This document shows, piece after piece, positions 8,819 to 17,887 of a stretch of 64,000 bases of DNA. This stretch comes from Gelidibacter algens. GTDB lineage: Bacteria; Bacteroidota; Bacteroidia; Flavobacteriales; Flavobacteriaceae. The stretch is taken from contig NZ_LZRN01000020.1 of NCBI RefSeq assembly GCF_001678675.1, forward strand, positions 1 to 64,000. The letters run 5' to 3'. The translations under genes and the position numbers were made by a program. Under the pieces are notes generated by a model that worked only from the letters and a program-made list of their open reading frames with translations, was not told the DNA's origin and ran no database searches. Every line of letters starts with the position of its first letter. The stretch's first letter is position 1.

Positions 8819-9904
8819 TTAGTCTTTGTAAATTCCGATAGTTAAATTTCCAGAAGCATCCATAGAGGCTCTATACATTCCGGCAGTATTGAATTCCATA
8901 ACCATGTGTCCATCTTTATCTACAGCAATAATACCTCCATCACCACCCAACGCAGGGACCTTTTTTTGAATGACTTCTTTAGCAGCTTCTTGCAGACTCA
9001 TGCCTTTATATTCCATTAATGCTGAAATATCATACGCTACCATGGCACGGATAAAATACTCTCCCCAACCTGTACTGCTCACGGCACACGTGGCGTTATT
9101 GGCGTAAGTGCCAGCACCAATAATTGGGGCATCGCCTATACGTCCCCAACGTTTATTGGTCATCCCACCTGTTGAAGTTCCTCCGGCAAGATTCCCGTTT
9201 TTATCTAAGGCTACACAACCTACGGTTCCAAATTTTGAATCTTTAATGGTAGGATCATAAAACGCAGATTTATCAATGGCTGTTTTGCTGTCTTCAGCCG
9301 CTTTAACCTTTTGCAAGCTCTGGAAACGTTTTTCAGTATAAAAATAAGATGGATCTACAAGTTCCAAACCTTGCTCTTTTGCAAATTGTTCTGCCCCTTC
9401 GCCAGACAACATCACATGTGGTGAATTTTCCATAACGGCCCTTGCCAAATTGATAGGGTTTTTTACTGTTTTTGTTCCCGCGGAAGCCCCAGCATTCAAT
9501 GTTTCACCATCCATGATGGAAGCATCGTGCTCATTGGCACCTTCGTGTGTAAACACCGCCCCTTTACCTGCATTGAACAAAGGTGAATTTTCCAAAACAT
9601 TGATGGTCTTTTCAACCGCATCTAAACTTGTGCCGCCATTTTTAAGAATCTCATGGCCCACTTTTATGGCTTCCTCCAACTTAGCTTTATATGCTGCCTC
9701 ATCTTCTGCCGACATGTTTTTCTTTAGAATGGTACCGGCTCCTCCGTGAATGACAATAGCAAATTCATTTATCTTTTTAGATGTCGTGTCATTATTACGT
9801 GTCGCTTCTAAGTTTACATTTTGTTCTGAATTAGAAGTTTTTTGATCCTCCTTACAGCCTAAAAATAAAAGCATCAAGAATGGGAAATAGATAAGGTTTT
9901 TCAT
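8819..9904 (-). CDS. Isoaspartyl peptidase / L-asparaginase family lipoprotein
   Basis: N-terminal-nucleophile hydrolase of the type 2 asparaginase family (361 residues), which cleaves isoaspartyl dipeptides and asparagine. The precursor has a lipobox (L-F-L-G-C) close to the ATG at 9904, which I prefer over a start about 32 codons upstream because it puts the signal peptide at the N terminus. The autoprocessing site is clear: the Thr of SKFGTVGCVALD becomes the nucleophile. The GGTSTGGMTNKRWGRIGDAP segment downstream carries the second catalytic Thr and the substrate-binding residues. The GAGTYANN motif is also present. A lipidated export signal places it in the periplasm or at the outer membrane, suggesting salvage of damaged peptides. 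Confidence 0.93.
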   Translation of the reverse strand: MKNLIYFPFLMLLFLGCKEDQKTSNSEQNVNLEATRNNDTTSKKINEFAIVIHGGAGTILKKNMSAEDEAAYKAKLEEAIKVGHEILKNGGTSLDAVEKTINVLENSPLFNAGKGAVFTHEGANEHDASIMDGETLNAGASAGTKTVKNPINLARAVMENSPHVMLSGEGAEQFAKEQGLELVDPSYFYTEKRFQSLQKVKAAEDSKTAIDKSAFYDPTIKDSKFGTVGCVALDKNGNLAGGTSTGGMTNKRWGRIGDAPIIGAGTYANNATCAVSSTGWGEYFIRAMVAYDISALMEYKGMSLQEAAKEVIQKKVPALGGDGGIIAVDKDGHMVMEFNTAGMYRASMDASGNLTIGIYKD

Positions 9905-9977
9905 AGTATACAAATTGAAAATCAGCCTTAAAGTTAGCATTATTTTAAGAAGCTCAGGGTTTACGAAGCGACATTTT

Positions 9978-9994
9978 ATTGCTATCTTCGCAAT
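9978..9994 (+). promoter_or_regulatory. Candidate promoter of the ALDH7 gene (-7 box TATCTTCG)
   Basis: TATCTTCG (9983-9990) is a one-base variant of the Bacteroidota TAnnTTTG -7 box, 32 nt before the ATG. A TTTA at 9960-9963 lies 19 bp upstream in the -33 position. The box is embedded in the inverted repeat ATTGC/GCAAT (9978-9982, 9990-9994). Confidence 0.5.
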
Positions 9995-10022
9995 TATCAT
10001 TAATTAATTAAAAAACACATAC

Positions 10023-11576
10023 ATGCAAGCAGTTGCTACCGATTTTGGAATTGAAAAAGCCCTAAAGGAATTAGGCGTAAAAGATATAAACGAAGGCACT
10101 TCAACTGGCTCAAAAAACTTTTCTAACGGAGAAGTTATTGAAAGCTATTCTCCTGTAGATGGAAAACTGATTGGAAAAGTAAAAACAACTACCAAAGAAG
10201 ATTATGATAAGGTCTTGGATGCTGCAACATCAGCTTTTCAGACGTGGAGAACAATGCCAGCACCACAACGCGGTGAAATTGTACGTCAGTTTGGTGATAA
10301 ATTAAGAGAAAAGAAAGAAGCTCTTGGTAAATTGGTGTCCTATGAAATGGGAAAATCATATCAAGAAGGTTTGGGTGAAGTTCAGGAAATGATTGATATC
10401 TGCGATTTTGCCGTGGGTCTTTCTCGCCAACTTCACGGATTAACCATGCACTCTGAACGTCCTGGACACAGAATGTATGAGCAATATCACCCTTTAGGAG
10501 TGGTAGGAATTATATCGGCCTTTAACTTTCCAGTAGCCGTTTGGGCTTGGAACACAGCTTTAGCCTGGGTTTGCGGAGATGTTTGCATTTGGAAACCAAG
10601 TGAAAAAACACCAATGTGCGGGATTGCCTGTCAAAATATTGCGGCCGAAGTTTTTAAAGCGAATGACTTGCCTGAAGGTATTTCTAATTTGATTATTGGT
10701 GATCATCGTGTTGGTGAGATGATGACGAAAGACACACGTATTCCGTTAATTTCTGCTACAGGTTCTACCAGAATGGGTAAAATTGTAGCTCAGGAAGTTG
10801 CAGGTCGTTTAGGAAAATCGTTATTGGAATTGGGTGGAAACAACGCTATTATAGTTACTCCAGATGCTGATATTAAAATGACCGTAATTGGTGCTGTATT
10901 TGGCGCCGTTGGTACTGCAGGGCAACGTTGTACCTCAACACGTAGATTGATCATCCATGAAAGCATGTATGACAAGGTCAAGGATGCCGTTGTGGCTGCT
11001 TACAACCAATTAAAAATTGGAAATCCGTTGGATGAAAATAATCATGTAGGCCCTGTAATTGATAAAGATGCAGTCAAAATGTACCAAGATGCGCTAGAAA
11101 GAGTAGTTGATGAAGGCGGAAAAGTCATTGTTGGAGGCGAGGTACTTTCTGGCGAAGGCTTTGAAAGTGGATGCTACGTAAGACCAGCAATCGCTGAGGC
11201 GCAACCAGACTATAAAATCGTGCAACACGAAACGTTTGCTCCTGTACTCTATTTGTTGAAATATTCAGGTGACGTACATAACGCTCTAGAAATTCAAAAT
11301 GGAGTAAAACAAGGCTTGTCTTCAGCAATTATGACCAATAACTTACGTGAGGCCGAAGCTTTCTTATCTGTACAAGGATCTGACTGTGGGATTGCTAATG
11401 TGAATATCGGTACTTCAGGTGCTGAAATTGGCGGTGCCTTTGGAGGAGAAAAAGAAACAGGTGGCGGACGCGAGTCAGGATCAGATGCATGGAAAGTGTA
11501 TATGAGACGTCAAACCAATACCATTAATTACACTGCAGATTTACCTTTGGCACAAGGGATCAAGTTTGATTTGTAA
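10023..11576 (+). CDS. ALDH7-family aldehyde dehydrogenase (alpha-aminoadipic semialdehyde dehydrogenase-like)
   Basis: NAD-dependent dehydrogenase of 517 residues. The sequence matches the antiquitin/ALDH7A1 branch: SYQEGLGEVQEMIDICDFAV and RQLHGLTMHSERPGHRMYEQ are characteristic, followed by FNFPVAVWAWN, LELGGNNAII with the general-base Glu, and GTAGQRCTSTRR with the catalytic Cys. In this branch the usual reaction is oxidation of L-2-aminoadipate 6-semialdehyde (piperideine-6-carboxylate) to 2-aminoadipate in lysine breakdown. The exact substrate here is inferred from the subfamily. It is monocistronic: divergent from the asparaginase gene and closed by a strong terminator. Confidence 0.92.
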   Translation: MQAVATDFGIEKALKELGVKDINEGTSTGSKNFSNGEVIESYSPVDGKLIGKVKTTTKEDYDKVLDAATSAFQTWRTMPAPQRGEIVRQFGDKLREKKEALGKLVSYEMGKSYQEGLGEVQEMIDICDFAVGLSRQLHGLTMHSERPGHRMYEQYHPLGVVGIISAFNFPVAVWAWNTALAWVCGDVCIWKPSEKTPMCGIACQNIAAEVFKANDLPEGISNLIIGDHRVGEMMTKDTRIPLISATGSTRMGKIVAQEVAGRLGKSLLELGGNNAIIVTPDADIKMTVIGAVFGAVGTAGQRCTSTRRLIIHESMYDKVKDAVVAAYNQLKIGNPLDENNHVGPVIDKDAVKMYQDALERVVDEGGKVIVGGEVLSGEGFESGCYVRPAIAEAQPDYKIVQHETFAPVLYLLKYSGDVHNALEIQNGVKQGLSSAIMTNNLREAEAFLSVQGSDCGIANVNIGTSGAEIGGAFGGEKETGGGRESGSDAWKVYMRRQTNTINYTADLPLAQGIKFDL

Positions 11577-11600
11577 ACATTAAATAAATGAAATTTTTCA

Positions 11601-11630
11601 AAGCCACTTTCGGAAGGAAGTGGCTTTTTT
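11601..11630 (+). terminator. Rho-independent terminator of the ALDH7 gene
   Basis: Perfect 9-bp stem AAGCCACTT/AAGTGGCTT with an 8-nt loop and a terminal run of six T, 25 bp after the stop codon. It also sits just past the convergent nuclease gene and may serve both. Confidence 0.9.
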
Positions 11631-11642
11631 AATTGGTCTCTT

Positions 11643-12695
11643 CTATTCTACTTCTTTAATCAAATACACATACACCGGAAAGTGGTCACTAAACCCTCCC
11701 GTAAATCCGCCATCTGAAAAACTTCTAAACGGATAGCCTTTATAACGGCCGCGTGCTGTGGTCAAATAATATTTATTGTAAATAAAAGCCTTGTAAAACC
11801 TAAAGGAGGAATAGTCCTTTTCTAACAAAGGTTGGGTCATTAATATTTGATCAAACAAACTCCACGCATCCCGATAGGCTGTTGTGCCCAAACCACTTTT
11901 ATGAAAATTCTCATATGGATTGTAAATGTCTTTCAATTGGAGTTCTTCTTTTTCTGACTTGGCATTCAAGACGTGCTTGACACTTGCATTGCTAGGGTCA
12001 TCATTCAAGTCGCCCATCGTTATGATCTTGGCATAGGGATCGATAATCTGTAAGGAATCGATGAGCCGCTTATTGAGCTTTGCAGCCCCTATACGTTTGC
12101 TTCGGCTGCGCTCTTCACCACCACTTCGCGAAGGCCAATGGTTCACGATAATATGGATCAAATCCCCATCCAATTTCCCACTCACCAATAATTGATCTCT
12201 GGTATACACACGGTCTTTGGTGAGGTCATCGTAAATTTTTAAGGTATGGATGCTGGTGCTGATGGGTTGAAACAGTGCTTTTTGATAAATCATCCCCACA
12301 TCAATACCACGCATATCTGGAGATTCATAATGAATGATGCCATAGTCTTTTCGTAATAAAAGGGAATCATTTACCAAATCAACCAAAACACCTCTGTTTT
12401 CAATTTCGCAAACACCCAATATAGCAGGGGTATTATGGGCGCCATCCACACCAATATCTGCAATAACCCGCGCCATATTCCGTATCTTTTTATTATAAAC
12501 TTCTTGTCTGCCTGTGTTCAACTCCATCATAGGACTAGATTCATCATATTTTGTGGGGTCATTGATAGTGTCAAACAAGTTTTCCAAATTGTAGAAAGCA
12601 ACAGTATGAATCTTAAATCTTTTTGACTCCTGAGACCACAGGTTAATTGCCAACATTAAAAAACTTGTAGTTATAAGTAATTTCTGGGATCTCAT
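11643..12695 (-). CDS. Secreted endonuclease/exonuclease/phosphatase (EEP) family protein
   Basis: A 350-residue member of the metal-dependent EEP (DNase I-like) superfamily, which hydrolyses phosphodiester or phosphomonoester bonds. An N-terminal signal peptide ending near A-I-N-L-W-S-Q indicates export. Active-site elements appear in order: FYNLENLFD (Asn), GVCEIENR (metal-binding Glu), VNHWPSRSGG (His), MGDLNDDP (Asp/Asn) and SDHFPVYV (Asp/His). It is clearly paralogous to the second EEP gene at 18293-19258. The two flank a TonB receptor plus DUF5689 lipoprotein, which suggests a role in processing a phosphate-containing polymer or ligand at the cell surface. The true substrate is unknown. 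Confidence 0.9.
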   Translation of the reverse strand: MRSQKLLITTSFLMLAINLWSQESKRFKIHTVAFYNLENLFDTINDPTKYDESSPMMELNTGRQEVYNKKIRNMARVIADIGVDGAHNTPAILGVCEIENRGVLVDLVNDSLLLRKDYGIIHYESPDMRGIDVGMIYQKALFQPISTSIHTLKIYDDLTKDRVYTRDQLLVSGKLDGDLIHIIVNHWPSRSGGEERSRSKRIGAAKLNKRLIDSLQIIDPYAKIITMGDLNDDPSNASVKHVLNAKSEKEELQLKDIYNPYENFHKSGLGTTAYRDAWSLFDQILMTQPLLEKDYSSFRFYKAFIYNKYYLTTARGRYKGYPFRSFSDGGFTGGFSDHFPVYVYLIKEVE

Positions 12696-12893
12696 TTCTT
12701 ACAAATTATGTTTTTTTACGCTTACATAAATCTTAAGTCAAATGTAAATATTTATTATAAATAATGTACATTTGATAAGGCTAATTACCTCATTTATAGA
12801 TAAAAACAGCGTTGTTGTAAAATTGGGAGTATTAATTTTATATCCTAAGATGGTGTATAAAAACAACAATCAAAATAAAATAAAATCATATTT

Positions 12894-12911
12894 TGTACAT
12901 ATATTTGTACT
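12894..12911 (+). promoter_or_regulatory. YefM-type operator overlapping the TA promoter
   Basis: TGTACA (12894-12899) and TGTACT (12906-12911) are spaced 12 bp centre to centre, the geometry described for the E. coli yefM-yoeB operator with its TGTACA cores. The inner part forms the inverted repeat GTACA/TGTAC. Between and partly over the half-sites lies TATATTTG (12900-12907), a perfect TAnnTTTG -7 box 21 nt before the antitoxin ATG. Binding of YefM or YefM-YoeB here would directly block the promoter. Confidence 0.75.
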
Positions 12912-12928
12912 TCATAAAACACAAAATT

Positions 12929-13183
12929 ATGCAAATCACAACTGTTTCAGATTTTAGAAAAAATATTAAAACTCACTTGGATCGAGTAGCAAAAAACTTT
13001 GAAACTTTGATTATAAATCGTGGCAAAGATTCAGGAATTGTAGTGATGTCACTAGAGGAATACAATTCCCTAATGGCAACTAACCACGAATTGTCTTCTC
13101 GAAAAAATGAATTGAGATTAGATTCCGCAATTGAAAAAATTAAAACCGGAGTAACTTTCAATAAAGAGCTAATCGAAAATTAA
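12929..13183 (+). CDS. yefM: Antitoxin of type II TA system, YefM/Phd family
   Basis: An 84-residue YefM-like antitoxin. It binds and neutralises YoeB and represses its own promoter. I start at the ATG at 12929, giving M-Q-I-T-T-V-S-D-F-R-K-N, the usual family N terminus; the upstream 12-codon extension would overlap the operator. The N-terminal half is the Phd/YefM DNA-binding fold (LIINRGKDSGIVVMSLEEYNSL is typical). The C-terminal tail (about residues 60-84) is the toxin-neutralising region. The toxin ATG follows after a single base. Confidence 0.93.
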   Translation: MQITTVSDFRKNIKTHLDRVAKNFETLIINRGKDSGIVVMSLEEYNSLMATNHELSSRKNELRLDSAIEKIKTGVTFNKELIEN

Positions 13184-13184
13184 T

Positions 13185-13442
13185 ATGAAATATGTTTTTG
13201 TTGACGAGTCTTGGGAGGATTACTTGTATTGGCAAAAAGCTGACAAAAAAAAGGTAAAGAGAATAAATGAACTTCTGAAAGACATAGCTAGAAACCCTTT
13301 CGATGGCATAGGAAAACCTGAACCTTTAAAGCATAAGTATTCTGGATTTTGGTCAAGGCGAATTGATAGTGAACATAGACTGATTTATCAATATAGAGAG
13401 GGACAAATATTAATTGCAAAATGCAGATTTCATTACGACTGA
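13185..13442 (+). CDS. yoeB: Toxin of type II TA system, YoeB ribosome-dependent mRNA endonuclease
   Basis: An 85-residue RelE-superfamily toxin that cleaves mRNA in the ribosomal A site. It aligns without gaps in the core with E. coli YoeB: ESWEDYLYW, KPEPLKH, SGFWSRRID, EHRLIYQY and CRFHY. The catalytic residues Glu46, Arg65, His83 and Tyr84 occupy the same positions as in E. coli, so the toxin looks intact. It is translationally coupled to yefM, with one base between stop and start. The pair is inserted between the secreted EEP gene and the TonB receptor and has no obvious mobile-element neighbours. Confidence 0.96.
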   Translation: MKYVFVDESWEDYLYWQKADKKKVKRINELLKDIARNPFDGIGKPEPLKHKYSGFWSRRIDSEHRLIYQYREGQILIAKCRFHYD

Positions 13443-13535
13443 AATAGTATTGTTACTAATAACCTAGAGCAGACCTAAGTAGTATAAAGCAATCCCTTCC
13501 AAAATACATGTCTAACTAACCGCTTGAAGTGACAA

Positions 13536-16298
13536 ATGACAAAAAGTTTTACTATTCTATTATTTGGAATTTTCACTGTCATTACAGCATCCGCTCGGCA
13601 AACTGTTGTAAAAGGAAGCGTTATTGATGGCACCACCATGGTTCCAATTCCCAATGTCACCGTTACCATTGAAGAAACTTTACAAACTGCTCAAACAGAT
13701 GCTGAAGGTAAATTTAGTTTTACTTCAAATGTTCCATTGGGAGAACACATTTTAAAAATCGAAAAAAGTGGCTATGTCACCAAAAGGTTCCCAATTATTA
13801 TAAATGAAGGGCAAACTTTGGATATCAGTGATATGATGTTGGATATCAATGTTGCTGATTCAGTCGACCTATACACAATTACTTTATCAGACGATGAATT
13901 GAATGATGAGACCAGTGGTGGTGCAGATAATATTTCTGGACTGCTACAATCCTCCCAAGATATATTTCAACGCACTGCAGCCTTTGAATTTAGCTCCTCC
14001 TTTTTTAGTATCAGAGGTTTAAGTTCAGAAAATGGTACGGTCTTGATCAACGGTATTGAAATGAACAAGTTTTATAGTGGCAGGCCACAATGGAGCAATT
14101 GGGGAGGCATGAACGATGTTGTCAGGAACCAAGAATTGGCCTCCAACTTAGCACCCTCACAATATACGTTTGGAGGCGCCTTGGGATCAAGCAATATCAA
14201 CACTAGAGCCTCAACATTTAAGAAAGGCGGACGTATTACCTATTCATCTTCTGACAGAAGTTATACCAACCGGGTTATTGCAAGTTATGCGACAGGCCTT
14301 ATGAAAGGCGGTTGGGCAGTATCTGCCGCTGTTGGCAAGCGTTGGGGAGAAGAAGGTTTTCAAGATGCGACCTTCTATGATTCCAATTCATTATTTGCCT
14401 CCGTAAAAAAGAAAATCAATGACCATCAGAGTATTAACCTTACCGCCATTTACGCACCTAATCGCCGAGGAAAATCCTCTCCCAACACTCAGGAGATTTA
14501 CGATTTAAAAGGTATCACATACAATGAATATTGGGGTTATCAAGATGGTGAAAAACGCAACTCACGTGTGAAGGAAGTAAATGAGCCCATTTTTATAATG
14601 AATCATGATTGGGATCTCAACAAAAAAACCACTCTAAATACCAACGTGGCTTACCAATTTGGCAAAACCGGAAACAGCCGTTTGGATTATCCTGGTGGTG
14701 CAAATCCGAGTGCTGCATATTACCAAAGATTGCCTAGTTATGCCTTGGCAGATGCCAATGGACCTGACTATGCTGCCGCATATCAATTGGAGCAACAGTT
14801 TTTAAAGGATGGACAAATTGATTGGAACAGAATCTACGATGCCAATATTACAAATAACAGCGCTGGTGAAAATGCGGCTTATGTATTGTATGAAGACCGT
14901 AATGATGATTCGCAAATAACGGCAAATACTATTTTCACCTATGATATGACCAACAATATTACATTAAACGGGTCTATCAATTACAGCCATTTAACATCTG
15001 AAAATTTTGCTGAAGTCATCGATTTATTGGGCTCCAACGGAGCATTAAATGTGGATGCATTTGATACTGTTCAATATGATTTGAAAAACCCCAATAGAAT
15101 TGTTGGGGAAGGAGAGCGATTTAGATACAATTACAATGTGTACGCCAACCTTCTTTCCTCATTTGCACAGGCTCAATTCAAATATAAGAAATTGGACTTC
15201 TTCGCCGCATTAAGCGTTACAAACACCACCTATCAGCGGGAAGGACTTTATCAACATGAAGCCTACGCTGATAATTCTTACGGAAAAGGAGAACGATTGA
15301 GCTTTACCGGTTTGGGCGGAAAAGGTGGATTTACTTATAAAATAACCGGAAAACATGTTTTGGATTTTAATGCTGTATATCTTACAAAAGCCCCGTCGCT
15401 TAGAAATACCTATTCCAACTCCAGAGAGAACCAAAGTGTCGTTAAAAATATTACCGAAGAAAAAATACAGTCTGCAGATGCAAGTTATATCTTCCGCTCA
15501 TCTATCGTGAAAGCAAAACTCACTGGCTATTATGCAAAAATTGAAGATGCCAATGAAATTTCCTTTTATTATGCAGATGGCTTGAGCAGTTTTGAAATCT
15601 CAGAAAATCAAACCTCTGCCTTTGTTCAGGAAATCCTGCAGGGTGTTGATAAAAAACATTTTGGTGCTGAATTGGGACTCGAAGCGCAATTAACACCAAC
15701 CATAAAGTTAAAAGGTGCTGCATCTGTAGGTCAATTTACCTATGCCAATAATCCAGATTTATACCTGACTTCATCAAGCTTTACCAACCCCAACGGCATC
15801 GATTATGGACCGGCTAATCTAAAAAATTATAAACTTGCCAACGGTCCTCAGACTGCTTATTCAGCAGGCTTTGAATATCGCGATCCCGAATATTGGTGGT
15901 TCGGTGCCACTGCAAACTTTTTTGACAATACCTATGTAGATGTTAGCCCATTGATTAGAACACGTAATTTCTATTCCGATGCTGACGGATTGCCATTCAA
16001 TGACTATGATCCAGAGATTGCCCGACAACTCTTAAAACAAGAAAAATTTGATAAGTACATGATCGTGAATCTTGTGGGAGGTAAATCATGGAAAATTGAC
16101 AACTATTTTGTGGGCTTTTTTGCAAGTGTCAGCAACATTTTGGATGTGATCCATAAGACCGGTGGTTTTGAACAGGGTAGAAATGCCAATTACAGAGCGT
16201 TAAAAGAAGATTCCAGCAATGACATCCCAGTATTTGGAGCTAAGTACTGGTATGGCCGAGGAACAACCTACTTTCTAAACGTTTACGTCAGATTCTAA
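13536..16298 (+). CDS. TonB-dependent receptor with carboxypeptidase-regulatory-like domain
   Basis: A 920-residue outer-membrane active transporter. Residues 1-20 are a signal peptide. Residues about 24-110 form a CarboxypepD_reg-like beta domain (VVKGSVIDGTTMVPIPNVTV). A plug domain follows at about 125-240 (FFSIRGLSSENGTVLINGIE), then a 22-strand-type barrel rich in aromatic residues ending in F-L-N-V-Y-V-R-F, the usual C-terminal Phe signal for outer-membrane insertion. It is not a SusC protein by its sequence features, and no SusD neighbour exists. The next gene instead encodes a DUF5689 surface lipoprotein 58 bp downstream, probably its accessory binding protein. Ligand unknown; EEP nuclease neighbours hint at a nucleotide or phosphoester substrate. 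Confidence 0.9.
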   Translation: MTKSFTILLFGIFTVITASARQTVVKGSVIDGTTMVPIPNVTVTIEETLQTAQTDAEGKFSFTSNVPLGEHILKIEKSGYVTKRFPIIINEGQTLDISDMMLDINVADSVDLYTITLSDDELNDETSGGADNISGLLQSSQDIFQRTAAFEFSSSFFSIRGLSSENGTVLINGIEMNKFYSGRPQWSNWGGMNDVVRNQELASNLAPSQYTFGGALGSSNINTRASTFKKGGRITYSSSDRSYTNRVIASYATGLMKGGWAVSAAVGKRWGEEGFQDATFYDSNSLFASVKKKINDHQSINLTAIYAPNRRGKSSPNTQEIYDLKGITYNEYWGYQDGEKRNSRVKEVNEPIFIMNHDWDLNKKTTLNTNVAYQFGKTGNSRLDYPGGANPSAAYYQRLPSYALADANGPDYAAAYQLEQQFLKDGQIDWNRIYDANITNNSAGENAAYVLYEDRNDDSQITANTIFTYDMTNNITLNGSINYSHLTSENFAEVIDLLGSNGALNVDAFDTVQYDLKNPNRIVGEGERFRYNYNVYANLLSSFAQAQFKYKKLDFFAALSVTNTTYQREGLYQHEAYADNSYGKGERLSFTGLGGKGGFTYKITGKHVLDFNAVYLTKAPSLRNTYSNSRENQSVVKNITEEKIQSADASYIFRSSIVKAKLTGYYAKIEDANEISFYYADGLSSFEISENQTSAFVQEILQGVDKKHFGAELGLEAQLTPTIKLKGAASVGQFTYANNPDLYLTSSSFTNPNGIDYGPANLKNYKLANGPQTAYSAGFEYRDPEYWWFGATANFFDNTYVDVSPLIRTRNFYSDADGLPFNDYDPEIARQLLKQEKFDKYMIVNLVGGKSWKIDNYFVGFFASVSNILDVIHKTGGFEQGRNANYRALKEDSSNDIPVFGAKYWYGRGTTYFLNVYVRF

Positions 16299-16356
16299 TA
16301 ACATAGAAAAGTTAGAATTATGGTTACCATTAATTGAGAACTCAAAAAATAATGCC

Positions 16357-17823
16357 ATGATCAAAATAAGTAAAGGTTTCGCATTTTTCACAATTATAGC
16401 TTTCAGTATGGCGATAAGTTCCTGTGTACAAGACGATGATTTTTCGGTTCCTGAAGGTTTGGGAACTGAAGAAAATAAAGCTTTGGAAGCGCTATTGTCC
16501 AGCGGCGCTATTGAGATTTCTATGGTTGATTTAAAAACAAAATACACCAGTAACAACAATGGACCTGTACTTATAGATACGGATGTATACATCAAAGCCT
16601 ATGTGAGCTCTTCGGATAAAAATGGCAACTTTTTTAAGGAATTATTCCTTCAAAATGCAGCAGAAAATCCCTCGGCAGGTATAAAAGTCATCGTGAACCA
16701 AGTAGAGAGTTATAATCAATATAATATGGGCAGAGAAGTTTATATCAAACTAAATGGTTTATATGTTGGTGAGGAAAGAGTGGGCAATGGTGTTGTAACC
16801 ATTGGCGGAAGTACAGAAACCAACCAATTTGGAACTACTGTTGAGCGGCTTACTGAAAATCAACGTGCCCAAAATATGTTCCGTTCTGAAAACACTTTAG
16901 ATCTGGTGCCATTGAAGCTCAACTTATCACAAGTTAACAGTACCCATATCGGAATTTATACAGAATTCAGCGGTGTTGAATTTTCTAATAACCTTGAAGG
17001 CAAACGGTACTTTGATCCTGCACAGGATTTTGACACCCTAAGACTCATGCAAAGCTGCACAGGAAGTATCGGGTATTCCAATTTCAATTTGGAAACCAGT
17101 TCTTTTGCGGCCTTTAAGGATCATTTGCTTCCAATAGGAAATGGGACGGTTAGAGGTGTGATTGCGAGAACATTTGATGGCAGCAAATTGGTTGTAGCCT
17201 TGAACGATATTAGTGATATTACAATGACAGGTCCCAGATGTTCACCTGTATCTATTGAAGATTTTTCAATTATTTTAAATGAAGATTTTGAATCGATGCC
17301 AACAAATAAGGTTATCAGTGGCAACGGCTGGACATCTTATGCCGAAGTGGGGACATTAAATTGGAAAATTGCAACCACGACTGATATTGGAAATCCTGGT
17401 CCAGGCAACAAAATAGCGGCAATGAAAGCCTACAATTCTGGAACGCCCGTAAATATCGCATGGTTGATTACACCGCCCATAAATTTGAATGCACTTGATA
17501 AGGCCTATGCCAATTTCATATCCTCAAATAGTTCTGAAGATGGGAGTGAATTAGAGCTGTTGATTTCTTCCAATTGGGATGGAACGGCTGATCAAGTGAC
17601 TTCGGCAACGTGGAAGGTTTTGCCAGCAACGATCGTATCAGACGATGTGTTTTATCAGGATTGGGTTGATTCCGGACTTATTGATTTAAGCCCTTATTCA
17701 GGCACCATCTATATTGCATTCAAATATATTGGTGGAGACAACAGCGGTAATACCAACCCCATTAACGGAACAATTGATGGCACCTTTGAAGTAGATAATT
17801 TCAAAATTCTAGACCGTGATTAA
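16357..17823 (+). CDS. DUF5689 / choice-of-anchor J surface lipoprotein
   Basis: A 488-residue lipoprotein with lipobox I-S-S-C at Cys23, followed by acidic residues (Q-D-D-D) of the kind linked with surface export of lipoproteins in Bacteroidota. Residues about 55-300 resemble DUF5689, an OB-like ligand-binding region (DTDVYIKAYVSSSDKNGNFF, ELFLQNA, GREVYIKLNGLYV). The C-terminal part, about 305-486, matches the choice-of-anchor J beta-sandwich (NGWTSYAEVGTLNWKI, AWLITPPINL, IYIAFKYIGGD). It lies directly downstream of the TonB receptor and most likely forms the lid or capture subunit of that transporter. Ligand not predictable from sequence. Confidence 0.82.
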   Translation: MIKISKGFAFFTIIAFSMAISSCVQDDDFSVPEGLGTEENKALEALLSSGAIEISMVDLKTKYTSNNNGPVLIDTDVYIKAYVSSSDKNGNFFKELFLQNAAENPSAGIKVIVNQVESYNQYNMGREVYIKLNGLYVGEERVGNGVVTIGGSTETNQFGTTVERLTENQRAQNMFRSENTLDLVPLKLNLSQVNSTHIGIYTEFSGVEFSNNLEGKRYFDPAQDFDTLRLMQSCTGSIGYSNFNLETSSFAAFKDHLLPIGNGTVRGVIARTFDGSKLVVALNDISDITMTGPRCSPVSIEDFSIILNEDFESMPTNKVISGNGWTSYAEVGTLNWKIATTTDIGNPGPGNKIAAMKAYNSGTPVNIAWLITPPINLNALDKAYANFISSNSSEDGSELELLISSNWDGTADQVTSATWKVLPATIVSDDVFYQDWVDSGLIDLSPYSGTIYIAFKYIGGDNSGNTNPINGTIDGTFEVDNFKILDRD

Positions 17824-17875
17824 ACCTTTGAGTATAATTGAACTTTAAATTTGCTGACACAGCTTCGTTTTTTTA

Positions 17876-17883
17876 TACTTTTA
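17876..17883 (+). promoter_or_regulatory. -7-like box ending 4 nt before the start codon
   Basis: TACTTTTA, a one-base variant of TAnnTTTG, is separated from the ATG of the next gene by CCGC only. TTTG at 17850-17853 lies 22 bp upstream as a possible -33 element. The same box-to-ATG distance is seen at thiL and dinB. Confidence 0.4.
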
Positions 17884-17887
17884 CCGC

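Noticed and set aside
12893-12928. Longer yefM start upstream of 12929
   Set aside because: The extension would overlap the operator and the -7 box and is not found in the family.
12929-13442. Toxin-antitoxin pair as a sign of a prophage or island
   Set aside because: No integrase, att repeats or phage genes are nearby; a solitary chromosomal TA is adequate.
13536-17823. SusC/SusD glycan utilisation system
   Set aside because: The receptor lacks SusC-type features and the lipoprotein is DUF5689/anchor J rather than SusD; no glycoside hydrolases are nearby.
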